A DNA stretch of 64,000 nucleotides from Pseudomonas vanderleydeniana (GTDB lineage: Bacteria > Pseudomonadota > Gammaproteobacteria > Pseudomonadales > Pseudomonadaceae), in NCBI RefSeq assembly GCF_014268755.2, contig NZ_CP077093.1, positions 1,104,001 through 1,168,000 of the forward strand, read 5' to 3'. The notes beneath the pieces are model-generated. The model searched no databases, was not told the DNA's origin, and worked only from the letters and a program-made list of their open reading frames with translations. Position 1 is the first letter of the stretch. Each line of letters opens with the position of its first letter. The translations under genes and the position numbers were made by a program. Shown here one piece after another: positions 46,949 to 56,212 of the stretch.

Positions 46949-49387
46949 ATGTCTGATTCTGTTGCTGCCAGCCTGCGTCTTGCGCCCGAAGCGCTGACTC
47001 GCCCTTTCTCCGCTGAACAGTTCAGCTTCTCCACCACCAACGATCTGGAGCCTTTTCGCGGTGTGCTCGGCCAGGAACGCGCGGTCGAAGCGTTGCAGTT
47101 CGGTGTGGCGATGCCACGCCCCGGTTACAACGTGTTTGTCATGGGCGAGCCGGGAACCGGTCGCTTCTCGTTCGTCAAACGTTACCTGAAGGCCGAAGGC
47201 AAGCGCCTGCAGACGCCCTCGGACTGGGTCTACGTCAACAATTTCGATGAGCCGCGCGAGCCGCGGGCGCTGGAGTTGCCTGCGGGCGAGGCCGGTGCAT
47301 TCATCAGCGACATCGGAGGCCTGATCGACAACCTGCTGGCGACCTTTCCGGCCGTCTTCGAACACCCCTCCTACCAGCAGAAAAAGAGCGGCATCGACCG
47401 TTCCTTCAACCAGCGTTATGACCGCGCCCTGGATGTGATCGAGCGCCTGGCGCTGGAGAAGGAAGTCGCCCTGTATCGTGACAGCAGCAATATCGCCTTC
47501 ACTCCGATGAGCGACGGCAAGGCGCTCGACGAGGCGGAGTTTTCCCAGTTGCCGGAGGCCGAGCGCGAGCGTTTTCACACCGACATCGCCGAACTCGAGG
47601 AGCGTCTCAACGAGGAGCTGGCCAGCCTGCCGCAATGGAAACGCGAGTCGAGCAATCAGCTGCGTCAGTTGAACGAGGAAACCATCACGCTGGCCCTGCA
47701 GCCGCTGCTGGCGCCTTTGTCGGAAAAGTACGCGGAAAACGCCGCCGTCTGCGGCTATCTGCAAGCCATGCAGGTCAACCTGCTGCGGACCGTGGTCGAG
47801 CAGTTGGTGGACGACAGCAAGACCGACGCCGTGGCGCGCAAGCTGCTCGAGGAGCAGTACGCCCCGAGCCTGGTGGTCGGCCATCCGTCCAGCGGTGGAG
47901 CACCGGTGGTGTTCGAACCGCATCCGACCTACGACAACCTGTTTGGCCGGATCGAATACAGCACCGACCAGGGCGCGCTGTACACCACCTACCGGCAACT
48001 GCGGCCGGGTGCGCTGCACCGGGCCAATGGCGGCTTCCTGATCCTTGAAGCCGAGAAGATGCTCAGCGAGCCGTTTGTCTGGGACGCGCTCAAGCGGGCC
48101 TTGCAGTCGCGCAAGCTGAAGATGGAATCGCCGCTGGGCGAACTGGGGCGCCTGGCCACGGTGACCCTGACGCCACAGGTGATCCCGTTGCAGCTCAAGG
48201 TCATCATCATCGGTGCGCGCCACCTGTACTACACCCTGCAGGACCTGGATCCGGACTTCCAGGAGATGTTCCGCGTCCTGGTGGACTTCGACGAAGACAT
48301 CCCGATGGTCGACGAGAGCCTGGAGCAGTTCGCCCAGTTGCTCAAGACGCGCACTTCGGAGGAGGGCATGGCGCCCTTGACCGCCGATGCCGTCGCACGC
48401 CTGGCGACCTACAGCGCACGGCTCGCCGAGCACCAGGGGCGGTTGTCGGCGCGCATTGGCGACCTGTTCCAACTGGTCAGCGAGGCGGACTTCATCCGCC
48501 ACCTGGCCGGTGACGAGCGCACCGATGCCGGTCATATCGAGCGCGCCCTGAAGGCCAAGGCCACGCGTACCGGCCGGGTGTCGGCGCGGATTCTCGACGA
48601 CATGCTGGCGGGTATCATCCTGATCGATACCGCCGGCGCGGCGGTGGGCAAGTGCAACGGCCTGACGGTGCTGGAGGTCGGTGACTCGGCATTCGGCGTG
48701 CCGGCGCGGATTTCCGCCACGGTCTACCCGGGCGGTAGCGGCATCGTCGACATCGAGCGCGAGGTGAACCTTGGCCAGCCGATCCACTCCAAAGGGGTAA
48801 TGATTCTCACCGGCTACCTGGGTAGCCGGTATGCCCAGGAGTTCCCGCTGGCGATTTCCGCGAGTATCGCTCTCGAGCAGTCCTACGGTTATGTCGACGG
48901 CGACAGCGCGTCCCTTGGCGAGGCCTGTACGTTGATCTCGGCCCTGTCGAAGACCCCGCTCAAGCAGTGCTTCGCCATTACCGGGTCGATCAACCAGTTC
49001 GGCGAGGTGCAGGCGGTCGGTGGGGTCAACGAGAAGATCGAGGGCTTTTTCCGACTCTGCGAAGCCCGTGGCCTGACCGGTGAGCAGGGCGCGATCATCC
49101 CGCAGGCCAACGTCGCGACGCTGATGCTCGACGAGAAGGTCTTGCAGGCGGTACGGGCGGGGTTGTTCCATGTGTATGCGGTGCGCCAGGCTGACGAGGC
49201 GCTGAGCCTGCTGGTCGGCGAGCCTGCCGGTGAGCCGGACGCCGAAGGCCAGTTCCCGGAAGGCAGCGTCAATGCACGGGTGGTGGAGCGGCTGCGGGTG
49301 ATTGCCGAGATGATCAGCGAGGATGATCTCAAGGAAGCCGAGAAGGAGGCTGCCGAGCAGGCGCTGGTCGAGGTCAAGCCGTCCTGA
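46949..49387 (+). CDS. Lon-like protease with altered ATPase motifs (LonB/YcbZ group)
   Basis: An 812-residue protein with an AAA_32-type N-terminal and middle region and a C-terminal Lon protease domain. The catalytic Ser/Lys pair is intact (GDSASLGEA; GGVNEKIEGF). The P-loop reads GEPGTGRFSF, with Arg in place of Lys, and the expected Walker B DE reads LILEAEKML, so ATP hydrolysis may be weak or lost. It corresponds, by memory of gene order, to P. aeruginosa PA4576. Probably ATP-independent or regulated proteolysis; substrates unknown. Confidence 0.88.
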   Translation: MSDSVAASLRLAPEALTRPFSAEQFSFSTTNDLEPFRGVLGQERAVEALQFGVAMPRPGYNVFVMGEPGTGRFSFVKRYLKAEGKRLQTPSDWVYVNNFDEPREPRALELPAGEAGAFISDIGGLIDNLLATFPAVFEHPSYQQKKSGIDRSFNQRYDRALDVIERLALEKEVALYRDSSNIAFTPMSDGKALDEAEFSQLPEAERERFHTDIAELEERLNEELASLPQWKRESSNQLRQLNEETITLALQPLLAPLSEKYAENAAVCGYLQAMQVNLLRTVVEQLVDDSKTDAVARKLLEEQYAPSLVVGHPSSGGAPVVFEPHPTYDNLFGRIEYSTDQGALYTTYRQLRPGALHRANGGFLILEAEKMLSEPFVWDALKRALQSRKLKMESPLGELGRLATVTLTPQVIPLQLKVIIIGARHLYYTLQDLDPDFQEMFRVLVDFDEDIPMVDESLEQFAQLLKTRTSEEGMAPLTADAVARLATYSARLAEHQGRLSARIGDLFQLVSEADFIRHLAGDERTDAGHIERALKAKATRTGRVSARILDDMLAGIILIDTAGAAVGKCNGLTVLEVGDSAFGVPARISATVYPGGSGIVDIEREVNLGQPIHSKGVMILTGYLGSRYAQEFPLAISASIALEQSYGYVDGDSASLGEACTLISALSKTPLKQCFAITGSINQFGEVQAVGGVNEKIEGFFRLCEARGLTGEQGAIIPQANVATLMLDEKVLQAVRAGLFHVYAVRQADEALSLLVGEPAGEPDAEGQFPEGSVNARVVERLRVIAEMISEDDLKEAEKEAAEQALVEVKPS

Positions 49388-49589
49388 TGCCCCTTGCGGG
49401 GGCCGGTTCGCTGGCTCCCGCCTGGAGGTCAAGAGTTTGACGTTTTTTGAAAAGGTGTCCGTTTGTCCTCCAGGCCCTTGTGCTGCCTGGATTTATTCTA
49501 TTCTCTGGGCAAGGACATCCACTGTAGTCACTGGAACGATGCAGGCTCCATCGGGGGTCTGAAGACAGGATCTACCGAGGGTCGCCGTC

Positions 49590-49907
49590 ATGTCGCGCAG
49601 CCTGTGTCTCACCCGTCAATGCCTGGGTCTGGTCACCCGCATCGAATGTGTCATTCGCCCACTTGCCGGGGACAACGGCATGTGGACCCTCCTGTTCGCC
49701 GCCGGAATGGCCGGTGAGCAACCCTCCGCGATCAAGTCCCAGGGCCCGTTCCATGGCCCCTTCGTCGCGGAGTCCATCCTCGACTCGATCGTCGAAAGTC
49801 TGACCCTGCACGGCTACCAGTTGGCCGAGGAGCCGCAGATCTGGCGGCTGCACCTGCAGGCGCAGTTGCGACAGATCAACGGCGAGCGCAGCCGGCAACT
49901 GCATTGA
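49590..49907 (+). CDS. Conserved hypothetical protein
   Basis: A 105-residue cytosolic protein. It has two Cys and Arg-rich starts (SLCLTRQCLGLVTRIECVIR) and the segment HGPFVAESILDSIVESLTLHGYQLAEEPQIWRLHLQ, helical in look. No recognised domain. It stands between the Lon-like gene and a convergent lipoprotein gene with a 4-bp gap. Position matches the conserved block in other pseudomonads; function unknown. Confidence 0.7.
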   Translation: MSRSLCLTRQCLGLVTRIECVIRPLAGDNGMWTLLFAAGMAGEQPSAIKSQGPFHGPFVAESILDSIVESLTLHGYQLAEEPQIWRLHLQAQLRQINGERSRQLH

Positions 49908-49911
49908 GCAA

Positions 49912-51738
49912 TCACTCGGCCGGTTCGTTGTTCTGGACCTTGTCGAGCTTGACCTCGAAGCCGTATTCGACGGTTTGCAGATCGGTGCGCTGGTAGCTCT
50001 CCAGATGCGTCGGCTGGCCGTAGAAGTAATGCACCTCGTAAACCGGCGCCGAGCCGGTTTTTTCGTCGTGGCGGCTGGACAGAATCTCTTTGAGGTAGTG
50101 ACCGCTGTCGTCCTTGGCATAGAAGCGCCAGGACTCGGCGGGGAACTGTTTCTGGTCGACCACCAGGGCGTTGCCGCGTAGTTCCAGGCCCTTGGGCAAC
50201 TGGCGGGCGTCGAGGGTGTTTTTCTGGATGGTGGCCAGAAACAGCGGCATCGAGCCGACGGCATAGGCCGGTGTTTCCGGAAACAGGTTGAGGTCGTAGG
50301 TGATCGAGCCTTCCATCGGGTCGACCTCGAAGGCCTCCTTGGGCAGCTCCAGCGGTTCGCCACGCTTGCCCTGTTCGTCTTCGGCGAAGAAGGTCACCGG
50401 GCTGTCGCCAGGGTTGAAGGCGGAGCCGAGCAGTTCGTCGTTGAAGGTCCTGGGATGGTCGAACTCGATTCGCGCGGCGCTGGCGTCCTCGACCGATTGG
50501 CTGATGCTGACGCTCTTCTTCAGGTGTTCGGCATCGAGGTTGGCATCCTTGAGGTAGCTGGCGGCCTGGTCGTCGTAGACCACGACAGGCATGGGCAGCG
50601 CCTGGATGTCCTTGCCGCTGCCGGTGTCGAACTGGCGTACCGGCAGGTCCAGGTCCTTGCGGTTGACGACCGCGTCGGAGAAGTCCAGCACGCTGATTTC
50701 CAGCTTGTCGACCAGGCCGTTGAAGTACACGCGGGTGTAGCGGGTGGGCTGGCTGGCTTCGAAGGTTTTCTGCTCGTTCTCGAGCTTTTTCTCGAACTCG
50801 TCGCTCCAGCTCTTCTGCTTGAGCATTTCGTCCAGTTGCTTCTGGTAGAAGGCGAGTTGGGCGGCGTTCTCGTTGATCGAGCCCGAGCGCGAGAGAAATT
50901 TTCCGGTCTTGTCCCGCGCCTGGGCGATCAACGGATTCAGCGGGGTATCGCCCAGTTGTGGGGCCTGTGGGGCGCTGTTGCTCAGCTCGATTTCGGCATT
51001 GTTCCGGTCGAGGGAGACCAGGGTCAGGCTGATGTTGTCCCGGGTCTGGGGCTTGCCGATATCCTTGCCGGTCAATTCGAAGGTGACGACTTTGCGCGGC
51101 GCGATCACCTCGACCTTGCCGTGCAGGGTCACGGGTTGCGGCTGCTTGCTGTTCTCGACCTCCAGGCCCTCGATGTAGGGGTAGGTGACCGTCAGGTCAT
51201 CCGGGTTGGTCATGTTGGCGCTGGAGGGGCTCAACTGGATGCCGGGATCGGTTTCCGACCATTCGGGCTGGAAGGGGATCTCCTGCTTGTTGCTCAGCGT
51301 GACCGACTGCCATTCCAGCGCATGGGGGAAGGGGAACTCGGTCGGGTAGTTGAAGCTGAACGGGAAGATCGGCTGCAGGTCGGTCAGGTAGTCGGAGCTG
51401 GATTTCTTGCGCAGCACGAACAGGCCGTTGATGTAGGTCTCGGCCAGGGCCTGCGGGCTTTCATAGTGCTTGAGCAGTGCCAGGGCGTCGTCGCTGTATT
51501 CGGTCTCGATCGGCTTGTCGCGCAGGCGCAGGCGAGCCCGTTCAAGGAGCAGCAGCGAGCCACCGAGGTCGGCCACGGCATCCTTGAGCTTGGGGTCCTG
51601 GATGGTGTCCAGGGTTTTCTCGAACTGTGCGGTCCTTTCTTCCAGGCTGGCTTGTGGCGGCTTGTCGTGGGGCGAGCAAGCGTTCAGCAGCAGAGCGACC
51701 GAGAGTCCGAGGCAACCCAGGGGGCGTCGCAAATCCAT
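49912..51738 (-). CDS. Large lipoprotein of unknown function
   Basis: A 608-residue lipoprotein (lipobox LLNAC, cysteine at residue 21). The N-terminal mature part is helical (ERTAQFEKTLDTIQDPKLKDAV, ERARLRLRDK), followed by a predominantly beta-strand body with short repeats of two-strand segments (KVVTFELTGKDIGKP, ARIEFDHPRTFND). No catalytic motif recognised. It may be an outer-membrane or periplasmic structural protein. Divergent from the UPF0114 gene. Confidence 0.8.
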   Translation of the reverse strand: MDLRRPLGCLGLSVALLLNACSPHDKPPQASLEERTAQFEKTLDTIQDPKLKDAVADLGGSLLLLERARLRLRDKPIETEYSDDALALLKHYESPQALAETYINGLFVLRKKSSSDYLTDLQPIFPFSFNYPTEFPFPHALEWQSVTLSNKQEIPFQPEWSETDPGIQLSPSSANMTNPDDLTVTYPYIEGLEVENSKQPQPVTLHGKVEVIAPRKVVTFELTGKDIGKPQTRDNISLTLVSLDRNNAEIELSNSAPQAPQLGDTPLNPLIAQARDKTGKFLSRSGSINENAAQLAFYQKQLDEMLKQKSWSDEFEKKLENEQKTFEASQPTRYTRVYFNGLVDKLEISVLDFSDAVVNRKDLDLPVRQFDTGSGKDIQALPMPVVVYDDQAASYLKDANLDAEHLKKSVSISQSVEDASAARIEFDHPRTFNDELLGSAFNPGDSPVTFFAEDEQGKRGEPLELPKEAFEVDPMEGSITYDLNLFPETPAYAVGSMPLFLATIQKNTLDARQLPKGLELRGNALVVDQKQFPAESWRFYAKDDSGHYLKEILSSRHDEKTGSAPVYEVHYFYGQPTHLESYQRTDLQTVEYGFEVKLDKVQNNEPAE

Positions 51739-51873
51739 TGTTCAGTTTTCCTGTCCACAGTGCGTGCGCGATGTCATTGATGCCGACACTAGCAGAAAAT
51801 CGGGGTGACGCAGCTGTCCTGGCGTTGAACGAGCTGCATGAAGCAGGCTTTTTCCCTTGGGTTGAGGCGCTGG

Positions 51874-51879
51874 TATACT
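51874..51879 (+). promoter_or_regulatory. Extended -10 promoter element of UPF0114 gene
   Basis: TATACT preceded by TGG gives an extended -10 (TGnTATACT) 31 bp before the ATG. No clear -35 is visible, consistent with extended -10 promoters. Confidence 0.5.
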
Positions 51880-51910
51880 CGCGGCCATTTTCAGGCGATA
51901 TGTGAGATTC

Positions 51911-52399
51911 ATGGAACGGTTTATCGAAAATGCGATGTATGCGTCGCGCTGGCTGCTGGCGCCGATCTATTTCGGCTTGTCCCTGGGGTTGCTGGCCCTG
52001 GCCCTGAAGTTCTTCCAGGAAGTGTTTCACGTTATCCCCAACGTGTTTTCCATGGCCGAATCCGAGCTGATCCTGGTGCTGCTGTCGATGATCGACATGG
52101 CGCTGGTGGGCGGGCTGCTGGTGATGGTGATGATGTCGGGCTACGAGAACTTCGTTTCCCAGCTGGATATCTCCGACGACAAGGAAAAGCTCAGCTGGCT
52201 GGGCAAGATGGATTCCACCTCGTTGAAGATGAAAGTGGCGGCGTCCATCGTGGCCATCTCCTCGATCCATCTGCTGCGCGTGTTCATGGATGCCAAGAAC
52301 GTCGATCCGGTGCATCTGCAGTGGTACGTGATCATTCACATGACGTTCGTGATCTCCGCGTTCGCCATGGGGTATCTGGACAAGCTGACCAAGCATTGA
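51911..52399 (+). CDS. UPF0114 (YqhA-like) membrane protein
   Basis: A 162-residue integral membrane protein of the TIGR00645/UPF0114 family. Motifs: [33 protein letters not shown] first helix, [29 protein letters not shown] and [13 protein letters not shown]. Function is not established. ATG 51911 gives the family start [14 protein letters not shown]; an upstream in-frame GTG adds three residues. Confidence 0.9.
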   Translation: MERFIENAMYASRWLLAPIYFGLSLGLLALALKFFQEVFHVIPNVFSMAESELILVLLSMIDMALVGGLLVMVMMSGYENFVSQLDISDDKEKLSWLGKMDSTSLKMKVAASIVAISSIHLLRVFMDAKNVDPVHLQWYVIIHMTFVISAFAMGYLDKLTKH

Positions 52400-52424
52400 G
52401 CCTCGGCGAGCCTGTCCATTCGTG

Positions 52425-52454
52425 CCGCCCGTGCGTTGTGAAACGCACGGGCGG
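52425..52454 (+). terminator. GC-rich hairpin after UPF0114 gene
   Basis: Perfect 13-bp stem (CCGCCCGTGCGTT / AACGCACGGGCGG; 52425-52437 and 52442-52454) with GTGA loop, 26 bp after the stop. Few Ts follow, so termination strength is uncertain. Confidence 0.75.
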
Positions 52455-52591
52455 TGTCGTTTCCGGGCTTGAATGCTGCTAACCGCGGGCGCTTCTGTGC
52501 TAGTCTGCTTGCCCTTTTTGGTTCCGGGCGTGAGGGAAGATGCCGTGTTTTCAGGGTGTTTTCCGGAGCAGTCCCACAGCGGAGCAGTAAG

Positions 52592-53209
52592 ATGTCCGAA
52601 GTAAATCTGTCCACCGACGAAACCCGCGTCAGCTACGGTATCGGCCGTCAGCTGGGCGACCAGCTGCGCGACAACCCGCCACCTGGCGTGAGCCTGGACG
52701 CGATCCTGGCCGGCCTGACCGACGCCTTCAACGGCCAGCCAAGCCGTGTGGGCCAGGAAGAGCTGTCCGCCAGCTTCAAGGTCATCCGTGAAATCATGCA
52801 GGCCGAAGCGGCTGCCAAGGCTGAAGCCGCGGCCGGTGCCGGCCTGGCATTCCTGGCTGAAAACGCCAAGCGCGAAGGCATCACTACCCTGGCTTCGGGC
52901 CTGCAGTTCGAAGTGCTGACTCAAGGTGACGGCGCCAAGCCGACCCGTGAAGACACCGTGCGCACTCACTACCACGGCACCCTGATCGACGGTAGCGTGT
53001 TCGACAGCTCCTACGAGCGTGGCCAGCCAGCCGAGTTCCCGGTCGGTGGCGTGATCGCCGGTTGGACCGAAGCGCTGCAACTGATGAACGCCGGCAGCAA
53101 GTGGCGCCTGTACGTACCGAGCGAGCTGGCCTATGGCGCCCAGGGCGTTGGCAGCATCCCGCCGCACAGCGTGCTGGTATTCGACGTCGAGCTGTTGGCC
53201 GTCCTGTAA
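52592..53209 (+). CDS. fklB: FKBP-type peptidyl-prolyl isomerase FklB
   Basis: A 205-residue prolyl isomerase: N-terminal dimerisation helices (ETRVSYGIGRQLGDQLRDN), a charged helical linker (EAAAKAEAAAGAGLAFLAENAKREGI) and a C-terminal FKBP domain with VRTHYHGTLIDGSVFDSSYERG and YGAQGVGSIPPHSVLVFDVEL. ATG 52592 with GGAG seven bases before it. No signal peptide, so cytosolic FklB rather than periplasmic FkpA or Mip. Confidence 0.94.
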   Translation: MSEVNLSTDETRVSYGIGRQLGDQLRDNPPPGVSLDAILAGLTDAFNGQPSRVGQEELSASFKVIREIMQAEAAAKAEAAAGAGLAFLAENAKREGITTLASGLQFEVLTQGDGAKPTREDTVRTHYHGTLIDGSVFDSSYERGQPAEFPVGGVIAGWTEALQLMNAGSKWRLYVPSELAYGAQGVGSIPPHSVLVFDVELLAVL

Positions 53210-53267
53210 CTTTCAGGCGTTGGCTCTCGCGGGATCACTTTTTCCGATCGTTCCCGCGCTCCGCGCC

Positions 53268-53374
53268 GATCGTTCCCACGCACTGCGTGGGAATGCCTCT
53301 CTGGACGCTCGGCGTCCGCTCTTGTGACGCAGAGCGTCACGGGCTGCGTTCCCACGCGGAGCGTGGGAACGATC
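53268..53374. repeat. GATCGTTCCC inverted repeat element
   Basis: Ends are GATCGTTCCCACGC and GCGTGGGAACGATC (inverted). Inside are CACGCACTGCGTGG, GACGCTCGGCGTCC and GTGACGCAGAGCGTCAC hairpins. A truncated extra end copy (GATCGTTCCCGCG) precedes it at 53246. A shorter, inverted relative is at 18310-18389. This resembles a widespread Pseudomonas extragenic palindrome. Confidence 0.85.
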
Positions 53375-53395
53375 ATCGCTGGACATGGGTGATGT

Positions 53396-53653
53396 TCACA
53401 TCTGCAGCTTGCTGTGGATATCTACCGTCGGGCGCAATGCCCGGGCGTAACAGAACAGGAACAGGTTGCGCACCAGTTCCTTGAGCACCAGCGGTTCGCT
53501 GGAGCTCAGTCCGCTGACATCCAGGTCACCCTGGTCCTGCAGTTCATGCAGCGCCTCTTCCTCAAGCACCGCACAGACTTCACCCGTTTCCCGATGCAGG
53601 ATACGCAGGTAAGGGTGTGGGCGGTCCAGCCAGGCATCGATCAAATAAGTCAT
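53396..53653 (-). CDS. Small iron-responsive protein candidate
   Basis: An 85-residue cytosolic protein (MTYLIDAWLDRPHPYLRILH start, acidic centre EEEALHELQDQGDLDVSG, helical C-terminal part). AAGGAGA precedes ATG 53653 and a strong Fur box lies 25 bp further upstream. From memory, the P. aeruginosa gene at this position (PA4570) is iron-regulated; the sequence independently supports that. Domain not recognised; function unknown. Confidence 0.78.
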   Translation of the reverse strand: MTYLIDAWLDRPHPYLRILHRETGEVCAVLEEEALHELQDQGDLDVSGLSSSEPLVLKELVRNLFLFCYARALRPTVDIHSKLQM

Positions 53654-53677
53654 GGTCTCATCTCCTTGATGGGTTTC

Positions 53678-53696
53678 AATGAGAATAATTCTTATT
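53678..53696 (-). promoter_or_regulatory. Fur box before the small iron-responsive gene
   Basis: AATGAGAATAATTCTTATT (19 bp) is a near-perfect inverted repeat of the Pseudomonas Fur form (GAGAATNATTCTCATT). It ends 25 bp before ATG 53653, a usual place to block transcription when iron is plentiful. Confidence 0.88.
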
Positions 53697-53855
53697 CAAA
53701 GAATAGCAAGTGCCTATTGGCAGATTCCTGGTTTTTCTGTGGGGGGATTTGCTTGAAATCAAGGATGGGGAGTGCAGCAGAAGGGAGAGCCAGGCGCTGC
53801 TGATGGGCGGGGAAGGCTGCTGGCGACAGATATTGTCGCCAGCGTGGCTGGTTTC

Positions 53856-54197
53856 TCAGGCTTTCCTGACGAATTCCGATTTCAGCTTCATCGGGCCGAT
53901 GCCGTCGATCTTGCAGTCGATATCGTGATCGCCGTCGCACAGGCGGATGTTCTTGACCTTGGTGCCGACCTTGACCACCAGCGAGGTGCCCTTGACCTTG
54001 AGGTCCTTGATCACGGTGATGGTGTCGCCGTCCTGAAGGATATTGCCCACGGAATCCTTCTTCACGCTGTCGTCGGAGGCCGCTTCGGCCTCGCCGCTGG
54101 CGGACCACTCATGGGCGCACTCCGGGCAGACCAGCTGGACGCCGTCTTCGTAGGTGAATTCGGAATTGCATTTGGGGCAGGGTGGCAACGTGCTCAC
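53856..54197 (-). CDS. PhnA/YjdM-like zinc-ribbon protein
   Basis: A 113-residue protein starting with GTG 54197 (GAGGAGC upstream). The N-terminus is a zinc ribbon ([21 protein letters not shown]), the C-terminus a small beta-barrel ([39 protein letters not shown]), as in the YjdM/PhnA family, historically named for phosphonate use but of uncertain role. Full length. Confidence 0.9.
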   Translation of the reverse strand: MSTLPPCPKCNSEFTYEDGVQLVCPECAHEWSASGEAEAASDDSVKKDSVGNILQDGDTITVIKDLKVKGTSLVVKVGTKVKNIRLCDGDHDIDCKIDGIGPMKLKSEFVRKA

Positions 54198-54308
54198 TAG
54201 GGCTCCTCAGGTTCTGGGAAGGCTAAAAGCGCACATTATATAGGGTTTTGTCGAACAGCGGGCAGTCAGGCCGCTACAGGGGCAGTTGGGGGTGGGGGAG
54301 TCCAGGCC

Positions 54309-54380
54309 TGTGGGAGCCGGATTTATCCGCGAAAGGCACTCAAGGCCGCTAAAAGCTTCGCGGATAAATCCGGCTCCCAC
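54309..54380. repeat. REPIN-like pair (GGATAAATCC type)
   Basis: TGTGGGAGCCGGATTTATCC...GAA (54309-54333) and its reverse complement (54357-54380) with a 23-bp centre; same type as 7679-7765. Degenerate fragments (GGCTCCCACAG, CTGCTCCCACTG) continue to 54495. The gap 54198-54516 is 319 bp and otherwise empty. Confidence 0.85.
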
Positions 54381-54516
54381 GGTTCGCGATGTCTGTCGTG
54401 ATTCCAGAGAGCCTGTTTGGCCGCTCGTCGGCGATGGGCTAAAGGACAGTTGGCTCCCACAGAATCCGCTTCTCACAGAATCCTGCTCCCACTGCCTCTG
54501 CAAGTGGGGCTATGCC

Positions 54517-55485
54517 TTAGTGGGTGCGGGCGACGGCGAATTCGCTCAGTTCGACCAGAGCATCACGGTACTCGCTGGCCGGCAGCGCCTCCAGGCAGGC
54601 AATGGCGCGAGCCACGTAGTCACGGGCCAGTTGCGCGGTGTACTGCAGCGAACCTGAGGCTTCCACGGCGACGCGGATGCTTTCCAGGTCCTCGATCCCG
54701 CCTTTCTGGATCGCCTGGCGTACCAGGGCGGCCTGTTCCGGCGTACCTTCACGCATGGTGTAGATCAGCGGCAGGGTTGGCTTGCCTTCGGCCAGGTCGT
54801 CGCCGACGTTCTTGCCCAGGGTTTCGGCATCGCCCTTGTAGTCCAGCAGGTCGTCGACCAGTTGGAAGGCCACGCCCAGGTGGTCACCGAAGGTACGCAG
54901 GGCTTCGGCCTGTTCCGGCGTCGCTGCGCACAAGGCGGCGGCGCTGTGGGTCGAGGCCTCGAAGAGCATCGCGGTCTTGCCGCGGATGACCTCCATGTAG
55001 GTTTCCTCGGTGGTGCTGGCGTCGCGAACCTTGGACAGTTGCAACACTTCGCCTTCGGCGATGATACGGGTGGCCTGGGAGAGGATCTTCATCACCGGCA
55101 TCGAGCCGAGTTCGACCATCATCTCGAAGGAGCGCGAATAGAGGAAGTCGCCGACCAGCACGCTGGGCGCGTTACCCCACATGGCGTTGGCGGTGGAACG
55201 GCCGCGGCGCATGCCGGACATGTCGACCACGTCGTCGTGCAGCAGGGTCGCGGTGTGCAGGAACTCGATGGTCGCCGCCAGCAGGCGCAGGTCGTCGCCT
55301 TCACGGCCGAGGGCCTTGCCACACAGCAGCACCAATAAAGGACGCAGGCGCTTGCCGCCGGCCGAGGTGATGTAGTCACCGATTTTCGAGACCAGTGGCA
55401 CCCGGGAAGTCAGCTGCTTCTTGATGATGCCGTCGACGGCGCTAAAATCGTCCGCCACCGCGCGGTAGAAAGCTTGGGGTTGCAT
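54517..55485 (-). CDS. ispB: Octaprenyl/solanesyl diphosphate synthase IspB
   Basis: Trans-polyprenyl diphosphate synthase of 322 residues, making the ubiquinone side chain. The two aspartate-rich motifs are LLHDDVVDMSGMRRG (DDxxD) and LVDDLLDYKGD; GGKRLRPLLVLL is also conserved. Located divergently from rplU, as in many gammaproteobacteria. Confidence 0.95.
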   Translation of the reverse strand: MQPQAFYRAVADDFSAVDGIIKKQLTSRVPLVSKIGDYITSAGGKRLRPLLVLLCGKALGREGDDLRLLAATIEFLHTATLLHDDVVDMSGMRRGRSTANAMWGNAPSVLVGDFLYSRSFEMMVELGSMPVMKILSQATRIIAEGEVLQLSKVRDASTTEETYMEVIRGKTAMLFEASTHSAAALCAATPEQAEALRTFGDHLGVAFQLVDDLLDYKGDAETLGKNVGDDLAEGKPTLPLIYTMREGTPEQAALVRQAIQKGGIEDLESIRVAVEASGSLQYTAQLARDYVARAIACLEALPASEYRDALVELSEFAVARTH

Positions 55486-55864
55486 CAGCGAGAGTCGCTC
55501 CAGAAGGGTTGCGCGGCATGCTAGGGCGGGGGGTACGGCCTGTCAAGGCAGCCCCAGGCACCGTGAAAGCTACCGCGCTCGATAACCCTGCGTCAAAAGC
55601 AGGCTCGGAATGCTCATTTAGGCCCACTAAACTCCGCTTCCTCGCCTGCTTTTTCCTTGTCTTCTCTTCGCTCGCTAGGCTTTCACGGCGCCTCCTGTCT
55701 ACTTGCAAGGATTCTGTGGCTTGCGTACAATCGCGCACCCTGAACTTCCTGGGCAGCACCTGCCTTACGCAATTGCACTTGGGCCGTTCCAGCCCCATGC
55801 AGCCATGCCAGCCAATACCTTTACCTCTAAAGCGCTGGGTGAGCAGGATTATCGGAGAAATACC
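55486..55864 (+). other. rplU upstream region and leader
   Basis: A 379-bp gap between divergent ispB and rplU. It must carry both promoters and a long 5' leader for the ribosomal operon. A pyrimidine-rich tract (55660-55700) and a small hairpin TTTAG...CTAAA (55618-55632) are visible. No gene is supported; the open frames here do not resemble proteins. Confidence 0.5.
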
Positions 55865-56179
55865 ATGTCTTACGCAGTAATCGTTACCGGCGGCAAGCAG
55901 TACAAAGTCGCTCCAGGTGAATACCTGAAGATTGAAAAGCTGGAAGTCGCCACTGGCGAATCCGTTACCTTTGATCGCGTTCTGTTGGTTGCCAATGGCG
56001 ACGACGTGAACATCGGTGCTCCAGTCGTTGCTGGCGCTACCGTTTCGGCTGAAGTGATTTCCCAAGGCCGTCACGACAAAGTCCGCATCATCAAGTTCCG
56101 CCGTCGTAAGCACCACATGAAGCGCATGGGTCACCGTCAGTGGTACACCGAGATCAAAATCACCGGTATTCAGGCTTAA
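55865..56179 (+). CDS. rplU: 50S ribosomal protein L21
   Basis: Ribosomal protein of 104 residues. The start [32 protein letters not shown] and C-terminal YTEIKITGI are diagnostic. ATG 55865; an open frame runs upstream but is not part of L21. First gene of rplU-rpmA-obgE. Confidence 0.98.
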   Translation: MSYAVIVTGGKQYKVAPGEYLKIEKLEVATGESVTFDRVLLVANGDDVNIGAPVVAGATVSAEVISQGRHDKVRIIKFRRRKHHMKRMGHRQWYTEIKITGIQA

Positions 56180-56212
56180 TTCGCCTAATCCCCTTTTTGG
56201 AGTATTGAACTC

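Noticed and set aside
46772..49432. Long open frame opposite the Lon-like gene (about 886 codons, minus strand)
   Set aside because: It is a mirror of a high-GC gene: the translation is rich in Arg, Gln, His and Gly without domains, and the plus strand encodes a clear Lon-family protein.
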